Shown piece by piece: positions 16,401 to 24,673 of a stretch of 64,000 nucleotides of DNA. This DNA is from Desulfobacteraceae bacterium. Its GTDB lineage: Bacteria > Desulfobacterota > Desulfobacteria > Desulfobacterales > UBA5852. Within the stretch, counting starts at the first letter, position 1, and each line of letters begins with the position of its first letter. The notes under the pieces are model-generated. The model saw only the letters and a list, made by a program, of their open reading frames with translations, had not been told where the DNA came from and made no database searches. The position numbers were made by a program, and so were the translations under genes. The stretch is from positions 209,742 to 273,741 of the forward strand of contig JABZFP010000041.1 of the NCBI GenBank assembly GCA_014237395.1, read 5' to 3'.

Positions 16401-17227
16401 AAACGTTTGCCCTGATAACGGTTTTGCTGCTCGGCGGGTTGTTGTTTTACGGAACACCGGATTTTCCGGACTGGGGCGACCCTGCCTCCCCCGCCAGCCT
16501 GCATGTGTCGCCCTATTACATTGAGCATGCCGTCGAAGATACGGCGGTGCCCAATATTGTCACGGCCGTTCTGGCCGATTACCGGGGTTACGACACCATG
16601 TTTGAAACCGCGGTGATCTTTTCGGCGGGTATCGCCTGTCTTTTTCTGCTGCGGGTGTATCGCCGCAAGTCGGCCCGCACGCGGCTTTACCGTCACAATC
16701 TCACCGGCGTCACCCTGCGCATCGCCAAGGGCGGCAAATTGCCGGAGGGGTCGGCCGAGTTCGAGCGCATCGATTCCGTATGGGTGCCTTATGACATGAT
16801 CATCAAGGTGACCAGTCGGTTGATCGTGCCGTTTGTCCAGCTGTTCGCCCTGTATGTGATTGCCCATGGCCACCACAGCCCTGGCGGCGGGTTTCAGGGC
16901 GGCGTTATTTTCGGCGCGGCGATCATTCTCTATGCCCTTTCCAATGATTTGCGCCGTGCCTTTCGACGGCTATCTGAGAAAGCCGCCCTGCTGGCCAGTG
17001 CGGCGGGCGTCCTGATATATGTTGGCACGGGTTTGCTGTGCCTGCTTCTCGGCGGCAATTTTCTCGATTACAGCATGTTGGCCGAAATGCTCCACACGGA
17101 TGCCATCATGGCGCGATCGCACGGTATTCTGATCGTGGAAATCGGCGTGGGACTGGCCGTCATGGCGGTCATGGTATCGCTTTACTACAATTTGTCGTCC
17201 GCCGGTCGGCATGACGAAGGACTGTAA
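16397..17227 (+). CDS. mrpB: MbhE-MrpB fusion subunit of the Na+/H+ antiporter
   Basis: A 276-residue protein starting at a TTG (16397) with GGAGG eight bases upstream and overlapping the previous stop. The N-terminal half (about 1-95) matches the MbhE-like module normally at the end of MrpA, including SPYYIEHAVEDTAVPNIVTAVLADYRGYDT split around a helix. The C-terminal half is MrpB (MnhB), with the signature HGHHSPGGGFQGGVIFGAAI. The two modules are separate subunits in Mbh (MbhE and MbhF), so this is a natural fusion. Confidence 0.88.
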   Translation: MKTFALITVLLLGGLLFYGTPDFPDWGDPASPASLHVSPYYIEHAVEDTAVPNIVTAVLADYRGYDTMFETAVIFSAGIACLFLLRVYRRKSARTRLYRHNLTGVTLRIAKGGKLPEGSAEFERIDSVWVPYDMIIKVTSRLIVPFVQLFALYVIAHGHHSPGGGFQGGVIFGAAIILYALSNDLRRAFRRLSEKAALLASAAGVLIYVGTGLLCLLLGGNFLDYSMLAEMLHTDAIMARSHGILIVEIGVGLAVMAVMVSLYYNLSSAGRHDEGL

Positions 17228-17230
17228 GCC

Positions 17231-17629
17231 ATGGAAAGCCTGCTGAGCAATTTTTTAGCCAAGTACAATTACTGGGTGTATATCGGCCTGGTCATGATCG
17301 GTATGTATGCCATGATCGCCAAGCGCAACCTGGTGAAAAAAATTATCGGCATGAATATCGTGCAGACCGCGGTGATTCTTTTTTATGTCTCCATCGGCGC
17401 CAAAAAGGGCAAAACCATTCCGATTATCGCCCATGGACACGAGGAGACCGGGCATCATGCGGCGCAAGCCATTGATTATATCAGCCCGCTGCCCCACGTG
17501 CTCATGCTGACGGCGATCGTTGTCTCGGTGGCGACATTGGGCGTTGCGCTGGCCTTGGCCATAAAGATCTATCGTCAATACGGCACGCTGGAGGAAGACG
17601 AAATCGCTTTGCGGATAAACGAACCATGA
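17231..17629 (+). CDS. mrpC: Na+/H+ antiporter subunit C (MrpC/MbhG-like)
   Basis: A 132-residue NuoK-like protein with three helices. The stretch KKIIGMNIVQTAVILFYVS resembles NuoK/MrpC, followed by a variable histidine-rich loop, and LPHVLMLTAIVVSVATLGVALAL in the third helix. It begins 3 bp after the MbhE-MrpB fusion and overlaps the next gene by 4 bp. Confidence 0.92.
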   Translation: MESLLSNFLAKYNYWVYIGLVMIGMYAMIAKRNLVKKIIGMNIVQTAVILFYVSIGAKKGKTIPIIAHGHEETGHHAAQAIDYISPLPHVLMLTAIVVSVATLGVALALAIKIYRQYGTLEEDEIALRINEP

Positions 17630-19131
17630 GTGCGCACTTTCCCGGGCTGGTCATTATCATTCCGCTGGTGGCGGCCTTTCTGATTCTGATCGGGGCCCTG
17701 CTGGACAAACGTCTGGCCTTCCCCTTGACGGCGCTGGCCCTGTTGGGGTCGCTGGTGACCGCCATCGGCTTGCTGGCCCGGGTCATGCAGGTTGGCGTGG
17801 TGGAATATCACCTGGCGGGCTGGGCGCCCCCGGTGGGTATCGCCTACCGGGTGGATCACCTGAACGGCCTCGTGCTCGTTGCAGTGGCCGCCGTGGCGTT
17901 TATCAACTTGCTGGGCACCCGGCCGCTGGTGGTGGAAGCTTTCGGTGACCGTCTCGGTCCTTTTTACACGCTTTACATTTTGCTGGTGGCCGGGCTGCTG
18001 GGTATCGTGGTAACCGGGGATGCCTTTAACCTTTACGTGCTTCTGGAAATCGCCGCTTTAACAGGTTACGCCCTGGTGGGCATGGGGGAAGGGCGCGCAC
18101 CTCTCGCCAGCCTCAACTACATTTTTATGGGCACGGTGGGTGCCAGCTTTTATCTGCTGGGCGTCGGCTATCTATACCTTGTCACCGGTACGCTGAACAT
18201 GGCCGACCTGGCGGTGCGTTTGCCTGCGCTGTATCCTTCCAAAGTGGTGTTTTCGGCGTTTGTGATCTGCCTGGCCGGGCTTTGCCTCAAAATGGGGTTT
18301 TTCCCGCTGCATGCCTGGCTGCCCAATGCGTATTCCTATGCCCCGGACCCGGTCAGCAGCCTGGTGGCGCCCCTCATGACCAAGGTCATGGTCTACGTCA
18401 TGGTGCGGATCATGCTGTTTGTTTTCACGCCGGCGTTTGCCTTCGACCTGACGGCGATCAGCGAACCGATGGTATGGATGGCCATCGTCGCCATTGTGGC
18501 CGGTTCGTTTTTGGCCCTCTCGACGCGGCGCCTCAAGCGCATGCTCACCTATATCGTCGTTGCCGAAGTGGGTTATATGGTAGGCGGCTTCTGGTTGGGC
18601 AACCGCTTGGGGATATCCGGAGCGATTCTGCACATCATCAACGATGCCGTCATGACCTTGTGTGTATTTCTGGCAGCGGCGGCCCTTATCGCCCGGACTG
18701 GCAGCGACGCCATCGATGACATGCAGGGGTTGTTCAAAAAAATGCCGGTGACAATGGCGGTATTCGTCATCGCGGGATTATCCATTATCGGTGTCCCGCC
18801 GACCTGTGGCTTTTTCAGCAAGTGGTACCTGATTTCCGGCGCTATTGCTGCTGGTCAATACGGGTTCATGGCCGCTCTTCTGCTGAGCAGCCTCATTAAT
18901 CTGGTGCTGTTTTTCCGTATTTTCGAAATCGCCTATTTCGAGCCGTTCGAGGACCATCACGCCGAGCATCCGACGGGACACGGGCGGGTCCTTTCCGCAG
19001 TGCAGGAGGCCCCTCTGGAGTTGCTGGTGCCGCTGGTGGTGACCGCCGCGCTGCTCTTTGCGCTGGGGATCTATGCGGGCGACATCGTCAGTCTGATCAT
19101 TGACAAGGCCATACCGCTGGGGATCGTCTGA
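17626..19131 (+). CDS. mrpD: Na+/H+ antiporter subunit D (proton-translocating, MrpD/MbhH-like)
   Basis: A 501-residue NuoL/M/N-type antiporter subunit with about 14 helices. The key glutamate is in NLYVLLEIAALTGYALVGMG (TM5) and the key lysine in SLVAPLMTKVMVYVMVRI (TM7), with LKMGFFPLHAWLPNAYSYAP between them. These residues carry protons across the membrane in this family. It overlaps mrpC by 4 bp (ATGA). Confidence 0.93.
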   Translation: MSAHFPGLVIIIPLVAAFLILIGALLDKRLAFPLTALALLGSLVTAIGLLARVMQVGVVEYHLAGWAPPVGIAYRVDHLNGLVLVAVAAVAFINLLGTRPLVVEAFGDRLGPFYTLYILLVAGLLGIVVTGDAFNLYVLLEIAALTGYALVGMGEGRAPLASLNYIFMGTVGASFYLLGVGYLYLVTGTLNMADLAVRLPALYPSKVVFSAFVICLAGLCLKMGFFPLHAWLPNAYSYAPDPVSSLVAPLMTKVMVYVMVRIMLFVFTPAFAFDLTAISEPMVWMAIVAIVAGSFLALSTRRLKRMLTYIVVAEVGYMVGGFWLGNRLGISGAILHIINDAVMTLCVFLAAAALIARTGSDAIDDMQGLFKKMPVTMAVFVIAGLSIIGVPPTCGFFSKWYLISGAIAAGQYGFMAALLLSSLINLVLFFRIFEIAYFEPFEDHHAEHPTGHGRVLSAVQEAPLELLVPLVVTAALLFALGIYAGDIVSLIIDKAIPLGIV

Positions 19132-19134
19132 CCT

Positions 19135-20613
19135 ATGGACACCTTGATTTCGATAAAGCCGCTGCTTGCCGTCCTCGTTTCCCTGCTGGCGATCCCTTTT
19201 ATCGCTTACAGCCGTTCCCCCAATGTCCGCGAAGGCTGGACATTTCTGGCTGCTATCGTGAAGTTTGGCATAGTGGCCGCCATGCTGCCGGCCGTCCTGA
19301 ACGGTATGGAAATCTCCTGCTCGCTGGTCGAGGTGCTGCCGGGCCTGAGCATCGCTTTCCGTGTGGATGCGTTCGGGATGCTGTTCGCTTTGGTGGCGTC
19401 TTTCCTGTGGATCATCACCTCGGTCTACTCGATCGGCTATATGCGCGGGCTGGACGAACATGCGCAGACCCGCTATTTTTGTTTTTTCGCCATATCTCTC
19501 AGTGCCGCCGTCGGCGTGGCCTTTTCCGCCAACCTGCTGACCATGTACCTGTTCTATGAGATGCTTTCGCTGGCCACTTATCCCCTGGTCACGCATCATC
19601 AGGATCAGGAGGCCCGGACGTCCGGCCGCAAATATCTGCTTTACACGGTCGGCGCCTCCATCGGCCTGGTCCTGCCGGCCATGCTGATGACCTACCACCT
19701 GACCGGCAGCCTCGATTTCAGCCCCCAGGGGATCCTGGCCGGCACGGCCTCCCGCGGGACGGTCGCGCTTTTGCTGTTCATGTTTGTCTTCGGTTTCGCC
19801 AAAGCCGCGATCATGCCCTTTCACTCCTGGCTGCCGGCGGCCATGGTGGCACCGACGCCGGTCAGCGCCCTGCTGCATGCGGTGGCGGTCGTCAAAGTTG
19901 GTGTGTTCAGCATTGTACGGGTCATCACCGCCATTTTTGGAACGGATCTGCTTCAGACGTTTGATTTGAGCACACCGCTGTTGTTGGTGGCGTCGACCAC
20001 CATCCTGGTGGGTTCGTTCATTGCCCTGTCCCAGGACAATCTCAAACGGATGCTGGCCTTTTCCACGATTGCGCAGCTGTCGTACATTGTTCTGGGCGCA
20101 GCCTTGCTGTCCCCGAAGGGGGTCACCGGCGGCATGGTGCACATCGCCATGCACGCCTTCGGTAAAATTACCCTCTTTTTTTGCGCGGGCGCGATTTTCG
20201 TGGCCACAGGCAAGAAAAACATCAGTGAAATGACCGGTATTGGACGGCGGATGCCCGTGACCATGACGGCCTTTTTCATCGGCGCCCTGAGCATCATCGG
20301 GATGCCGCCCTGCGGCGGGTTTCTCAGCAAGTGGTATCTGGTCCTGGGAGCGCTGGATGCCGATAAGATCGCGATCCTGGTGGTTCTGCTGTTTAGCTCG
20401 CTGTTGAACGCCGGTTATTTTATGCCGGTGGTGTACCGGGCCTTTTTCTGTCCCCCGGAAGAAGCCCTGTTCGAGGCCCGCGTGCAGGAGGCACCGCTTT
20501 GCTGCGTCGTGCCGCTGGTCATAACGGCTGTGATATCCATTCTGCTTTTGTTTTATCCCCAGCCATTTATGAATTTGGCCGTCATGGCGGCCGCCAAGTT
20601 TACGGGAATATAA
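19135..20613 (+). CDS. Second antiporter-type subunit (MrpD/MrpA N-terminal-like)
   Basis: A 492-residue NuoL/M/N-family protein 3 bp downstream of mrpD. It carries the glutamate motif MYLFYEMLSLATYPLVTHH and SALLHAVAVVKVGVFSIVRV, whose histidine plus lysine is more like MrpA/NuoL than MrpD. It probably supplies the antiporter module that MrpA provides in canonical complexes, since no full-length MrpA is present. That equivalence is inference from position and motif. Confidence 0.87.
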   Translation: MDTLISIKPLLAVLVSLLAIPFIAYSRSPNVREGWTFLAAIVKFGIVAAMLPAVLNGMEISCSLVEVLPGLSIAFRVDAFGMLFALVASFLWIITSVYSIGYMRGLDEHAQTRYFCFFAISLSAAVGVAFSANLLTMYLFYEMLSLATYPLVTHHQDQEARTSGRKYLLYTVGASIGLVLPAMLMTYHLTGSLDFSPQGILAGTASRGTVALLLFMFVFGFAKAAIMPFHSWLPAAMVAPTPVSALLHAVAVVKVGVFSIVRVITAIFGTDLLQTFDLSTPLLLVASTTILVGSFIALSQDNLKRMLAFSTIAQLSYIVLGAALLSPKGVTGGMVHIAMHAFGKITLFFCAGAIFVATGKKNISEMTGIGRRMPVTMTAFFIGALSIIGMPPCGGFLSKWYLVLGALDADKIAILVVLLFSSLLNAGYFMPVVYRAFFCPPEEALFEARVQEAPLCCVVPLVITAVISILLLFYPQPFMNLAVMAAAKFTGI

Positions 20614-20616
20614 ACC

Positions 20617-20745
20617 ATGCACGAAGAGCATGAAGAATTGATGGAACTGAAGCATGACCCTGTACCGGGCTACCGGCCCATTTTTTTCGTGGCCATAACG
20701 GTAGGCCTCGTTTACATGGGCGTCATCCTCTTCAATACCTTATAA
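20617..20745 (+). CDS. Small single-helix membrane protein, 42 residues
   Basis: An ATG three bases after the previous stop opens a 42-codon frame ending in TAA. A charged N-terminus (HEEHEELMELKHDPVPGYR) leads into one hydrophobic helix (IFFVAITVGLVYMGVILF). Its packing inside the operon, between two antiporter-subunit genes, suggests a small accessory subunit. The helical pattern resembles small cytochrome-oxidase-type accessory peptides, but I do not recognise a named family. Confidence 0.7.
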   Translation: MHEEHEELMELKHDPVPGYRPIFFVAITVGLVYMGVILFNTL

Positions 20746-20820
20746 ATGGTGTTGCGCCCCGGCAGGTAAGCCGTGCGGCGCCGGACCATCGGATTGCCAG
20801 CTGCTTGAAAGGTCGTCAAT

Positions 20821-21081
20821 ATGGACACAAAGACGCCGGACAAAAAAACCTACCTGTTCGACAAGCCGAAAAACGTCAGACGGGTGTTCATATTTTTCTA
20901 TTCCACCTTGGTTGTATTGTTGATCGCTGAATTTTTTGTCCATAAGCATCCGCATTTTCCCTGGGAGCAATGGTGGGGGTTTTATGCGGTATACGGCTTT
21001 GTGGCCTGCGTACTGCTGGTGCTGGTGGCCAAATATATCTTAAGGCCGATCGTCAAACGCCGGGAGGACTATTATGATTAG
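20821..21081 (+). CDS. Small two-helix membrane protein of the antiporter cluster
   Basis: An 86-residue protein with a polar N-terminus (DKPKNVRRVF), two membrane helices (about 23-40 and 52-71) and a basic C-terminal tail. It overlaps the next antiporter-type gene by 8 bp, so the two are translationally coupled. I do not recognise a characterised family; position argues for a subunit of the same complex. Confidence 0.75.
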   Translation: MDTKTPDKKTYLFDKPKNVRRVFIFFYSTLVVLLIAEFFVHKHPHFPWEQWWGFYAVYGFVACVLLVLVAKYILRPIVKRREDYYD

Positions 21082-22849
21082 CCCGCTGCCTCCCGCGGCC
21101 GTCTTTATCCTTGGCGCTCTGCTGATCCCTTTTTTCAAAGGACATCTGCGGCGCATCGTGATGCTGGCCCTGCCGGTTCTGGCGTTTATCAATCTGATTC
21201 ATCTGCCTTTAGGTGACAGCTGGGTGGTGCCCTTTCTGGGGCAGGAATTGGTGTTGGCCCGCATCGATCGCCTGTCGCTCGTGTTCGGCTATATTTTCAT
21301 CCTGATCGGTCTGATCTCCACCATCTATGCCCTGCACGTGGAGGAAACGCTGCAGAATGTCGCGGGTGCGCTTTACACCGGCAGTGCGTTGGGGGTGGTA
21401 TTCGCCGGCGATTTTTTCAGCTTTTTCATTTTTTGGGAGTTGCTGACGGTTTTCTGTGTGCAACTGATCTGGGCCCGCCGAACCCGCTTGTCCATGGGGG
21501 CCGGGTATCGCTACCTCCTGTTTCACGCCGCCGGAGGATTGATTCTGCTGGCCGGCATCGTTATGCGTGTCCACCATACCGGCTCGATCGAGTTTGGTCT
21601 GATCGGCTTGAACGGCCCCGGGTCGCTCCTGATTTTTCTGGGTTTGGGGATCAACTGCGCCTGGCCGTTCGTGCACACCTGGCTGTCGGACGCCTACCCC
21701 GAAGCAACGATTACCGGCACCATATTTTTAAGTGCTTTCACCACCAAAGCCGCCGTCTATGCGCTCGCCAGGGCCTATCCAGGGACAGAGGCCCTGATCT
21801 ACATCGGGGCCGCCATGGCCGGATTCCCGATTTTCTTTGCCGTGATCGAAAACGACCTGCGGCGCGTCCTGGCCTACAGCCTGATCAACCAGGTGGGCTT
21901 CATGGTCTGCGGCATCGGCATCGGCACCCAGCTGGCGATCAACGGTGCCGTGGCGCATGCCTTCAACGATGTGTTGTTCAAAGGCCTCTTGTTCATGACC
22001 ATGGGCGCGGTGATGTACCGCACCGGCAAGATCAATGCCACGGATATTGGGGGACTCTATCGGACCATGCCGCTGACCTGCATTTTCTGCATCATCGGGG
22101 CGGCTTCCATTTCGGCCTTCCCGCTGTTCAGCGGTTTTGTCAGTAAATCCATGGTGATGGATGCGGCCGGCGGCGAACACTTGCGGTTGGTCTGGTTTAT
22201 CCTGCTGTTTGCCTCGGCCGGCGTGTTTCACCATGCTGGCATCAAGATCCCCTATTTCGCGTTTTTCTCGCATGATTCCGGCCTCAGGCCGAAGGAAGCG
22301 CCCCTCCATATGCTGTTGGCCATGGGCTTGGCCGCGTTCCTGTGTATTTTCATCGGGTCGTTCCCGCAGTATTTATACAGCATTCTGCCATTCCAACCCG
22401 TCGGTTACGAACCTTACACCGTACCCCATGTTCTCGCCCAAACCCAGATCCTGTTTTTTTCGGCCCTGGCGTTTGCCCTCCTGTTGCTCTCCGGCATTTA
22501 TCCGGCCGAAATTCGCTGCGTCAATCTGGATGCCGATTGGTTTTATCGCAAGGGCGGACGCTTCTTTTACGGGTTGATGGATACTGTTTTCAACAACGTG
22601 AACCGAGTTTGCGACCAATGGCTGGCCAAGGGGGTGACGGGGGGTATCAATCGGTTCTGCCGCAATGCGCCGGTCCGTATCAGTTGGTGGTTGCTGATGC
22701 CGTTCTATCGTCTTGGGAAACACGCTGCTGAAAAATCCCGGCATTACGCCCAAACCATCAAGGCGGCGGTTGAAAACGGTGTTGTACCGATCGGACTGAG
22801 TGCGGCCGTCTCCGGACTTTTTGTGCTGCTGCTTTTTTTCCTTAATTAG
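21074..22849 (+). CDS. Third antiporter-type subunit (NuoL/M/N family) with C-terminal extension
   Basis: A 591-residue protein with the NuoL/M/N core: FFIFWELLTVFCVQLIWARR holds the TM5 glutamate and SAFTTKAAVYALARAYPG the TM7 lysine. The core ends near residue 475 and is followed by a roughly 110-residue extension with amphipathic stretches and a final helix, absent from the other two antiporter subunits here. The extension could form a lateral arm like that of NuoL (inference). It overlaps the preceding small gene and ends the structural part of the cluster. Confidence 0.87.
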   Translation: MISPLPPAAVFILGALLIPFFKGHLRRIVMLALPVLAFINLIHLPLGDSWVVPFLGQELVLARIDRLSLVFGYIFILIGLISTIYALHVEETLQNVAGALYTGSALGVVFAGDFFSFFIFWELLTVFCVQLIWARRTRLSMGAGYRYLLFHAAGGLILLAGIVMRVHHTGSIEFGLIGLNGPGSLLIFLGLGINCAWPFVHTWLSDAYPEATITGTIFLSAFTTKAAVYALARAYPGTEALIYIGAAMAGFPIFFAVIENDLRRVLAYSLINQVGFMVCGIGIGTQLAINGAVAHAFNDVLFKGLLFMTMGAVMYRTGKINATDIGGLYRTMPLTCIFCIIGAASISAFPLFSGFVSKSMVMDAAGGEHLRLVWFILLFASAGVFHHAGIKIPYFAFFSHDSGLRPKEAPLHMLLAMGLAAFLCIFIGSFPQYLYSILPFQPVGYEPYTVPHVLAQTQILFFSALAFALLLLSGIYPAEIRCVNLDADWFYRKGGRFFYGLMDTVFNNVNRVCDQWLAKGVTGGINRFCRNAPVRISWWLLMPFYRLGKHAAEKSRHYAQTIKAAVENGVVPIGLSAAVSGLFVLLLFFLN

Positions 22850-22906
22850 ACCTCCTGTCGATAAGAGGGTTAAGGGTTAGAGGGTTTAGTCATCCAGAGG
22901 TGAAAC

Positions 22907-23386
22907 ATGCTTTCCTATGAAGACGTTAGAGATATTATCATTTTTAGTAATTTAACTGACGAGATGCTGGACAAGGTGATACCGCATCTCGATATTTTGC
23001 AATATGAAGAGGAGGATATCATCTTCCAGGAGGGTGACCCGGCCGACCGCATGTTTTTTCTAAAGCGGGGCAAGATCCTACTCGAGAAACGGATTTCCGA
23101 TAAGATTTCCTTTGCTATCGGAGCGGTGAAACCGGGGTTTTCGTTCGGATGGTCAGCTGTTATGGGCGAGGGCATGGCATATTCCTCCATGACAGTGTGT
23201 GCGGAACCCTGTCAGGTGTATTCCATTAGGGCGGAGAAAATCCGCAATCTTCTCAATAGCGATCATGAAATGGCTTTTCATTTCCACAAGCGTCTCATGT
23301 GGATCATTAAAAACCGGCTGGATCACCGCACCAGCCAGTTTGTGACGGTATTGCGAAACCATCCGGATATTGAAAGCCTTATCTGA
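22907..23386 (+). CDS. Cyclic nucleotide-binding domain protein
   Basis: A 159-residue protein consisting of a single cNMP-binding beta-roll. DIIFQEGDPADRMFFLKRGKILLEK and the following FSFGWSAV are typical, but the arginine of the phosphate-binding cassette is not obvious, so nucleotide binding is uncertain. There is no helix-turn-helix, so it is not a CRP-type DNA binder. It lies 57 bp after the last antiporter gene on the same strand and may gate or regulate that complex (inference from position). Confidence 0.82.
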   Translation: MLSYEDVRDIIIFSNLTDEMLDKVIPHLDILQYEEEDIIFQEGDPADRMFFLKRGKILLEKRISDKISFAIGAVKPGFSFGWSAVMGEGMAYSSMTVCAEPCQVYSIRAEKIRNLLNSDHEMAFHFHKRLMWIIKNRLDHRTSQFVTVLRNHPDIESLI

Positions 23387-23774
23387 GGCGATGGTATCGT
23401 CTTGTTCCCTGACACCGGAACATGTTTATCATCCACAAGGGCCCCGGTCCGTTCGATCGCGTGCCAATGACACCAAAAATCAGCGCTGCTGCATATAAAC
23501 TTCCATGACGGGCAGCGGTACGCTGATCAACACGTCACCGCCCCGCTGATCTGGTTTTCATGCCGCGGCAATACGCCCGGAAACGGCCGGATCATTCGGT
23601 GCGGTGGACCCCCTTTTTCGCCTGCCGTATCCGTTCGGCAAGAAATCCAAGCATTGCTATGGCCATCACCCGTAGCCCTTAGTCTTTGCCGGCGTTGGCC
23701 AAATCCCGGTTGACTTTTCAAAAGGGCTACCATAAGAGACGGTGTGCCTGATTTCCGGTAAAGGGGGCTAACCA
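23387..23774. other. Non-coding gap between the cNMP protein gene and panC
   Basis: About 390 bases with no gene I can support. A possible plus-strand promoter for panC is TTGACT (23710-23715), 16 bases, ATAAGA (23732-23737). GGGGG at 23763-23767 is a likely ribosome-binding element. A short antisense frame through 23527-23775 has no family features. Confidence 0.4.
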
Positions 23775-23801
23775 ATCGATATTATTTCTACAGTTGAGGA
23801 A

Positions 23802-24620
23802 ATGCAGCGCCGTTCACAGATGCTGCGACAGGATGGGCGCTCTATTGCGTTCGTCCCTACGATGGGATTTCTGCACGAAGGGCACCTGTCGCTGATGCGC
23901 GAAGGGCGGCAGTTGGCCGACATCCTGGTGGTTAGCATCTTTGTCAATCCGACCCAGTTCGCGCCCGGAGAGGATTTCGCTACCTACCCCCGCGACATGG
24001 AAAAAGATCGCCTTCTAACCGAGAAGGTTCCGGTGGATATTCTTTTTACACCGGATGAGCAGGCGATTTATGCAGATGGCTGCCAGACCTTTGTAACGCC
24101 ACAGGCGCTGGCGAAACGCATGTGCGGACTTTCACGCCCGATTTTCTTCCAGGGTGTGGCAACCGTGGTAGCCAAGCTTTTTCATATCGTCAATCCCCAC
24201 ACGGCGGTGTTTGGCGAAAAAGATTTTCAACAACTCACCATCATTCGTCGAATGGTGAAGGACCTTAATTTTGACGTTAACATCGTTGGTGCCGCCACGG
24301 TGCGTGAGCCCGACGGTTTGGCCATGAGTTCCCGCAATGCTTACCTGAAGCCCGAACAGCGACCGGCAGCGTTGAGCCTCAGCCAGTCCCTGCGGGAGGC
24401 CCAGGCCCAGGTTGCCGCAGGCCTGATCCAGGCGGAGCAGATCGTGGCAGGGGCCAGGGCCAGGATTGGCGCGCACCCCGAAACGGCGATCGATTATATT
24501 GTGATCGTGGACCCCGAGACCCTGAAAGAGGTCGCCGTGATCGACCGACCGGCCCGGATGGCGATGGCCGTAGGGGTCGGTACGACGCGGTTGATCGACA
24601 ACATGCCCCTGGTGCCGTGA
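23802..24620 (+). CDS. panC: Pantothenate synthetase
   Basis: PanC joins pantoate and beta-alanine with ATP to give pantothenate, the coenzyme A precursor. The protein shows FVPTMGFLHEGHLSLM (HxGH-type motif), FVNPTQFAPGEDFATYPRD and AMSSRNAYL, all diagnostic. From the ATG at 23802 it has 272 residues but lacks the usual N-terminal strand. The nine codons before this ATG translate as IDIISTVEE, the expected N-terminus, and begin with ATC at 23775, seven bases after GGGGG. So the true start may be a rare ATC codon or carry a base change; see the finding. Confidence 0.92.
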   Translation: MQRRSQMLRQDGRSIAFVPTMGFLHEGHLSLMREGRQLADILVVSIFVNPTQFAPGEDFATYPRDMEKDRLLTEKVPVDILFTPDEQAIYADGCQTFVTPQALAKRMCGLSRPIFFQGVATVVAKLFHIVNPHTAVFGEKDFQQLTIIRRMVKDLNFDVNIVGAATVREPDGLAMSSRNAYLKPEQRPAALSLSQSLREAQAQVAAGLIQAEQIVAGARARIGAHPETAIDYIVIVDPETLKEVAVIDRPARMAMAVGVGTTRLIDNMPLVP

Positions 24621-24673
24621 TCTGCCGCAGGTCCGGTGCCGGGTGACGAATAGGATTATGGAAAGGAAACAAA

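Noticed and set aside
18778..20655. Long open frame on the minus strand (over 600 codons) across the antiporter genes
   Set aside because: It runs opposite to well-supported antiporter genes, has a low-complexity histidine-, glutamine- and arginine-rich translation and no family features. It is a by-product of codon bias on the other strand.
23527..23775. Short minus-strand frame upstream of panC
   Set aside because: No ribosome-binding site, no domain, and it overlaps the likely panC leader.
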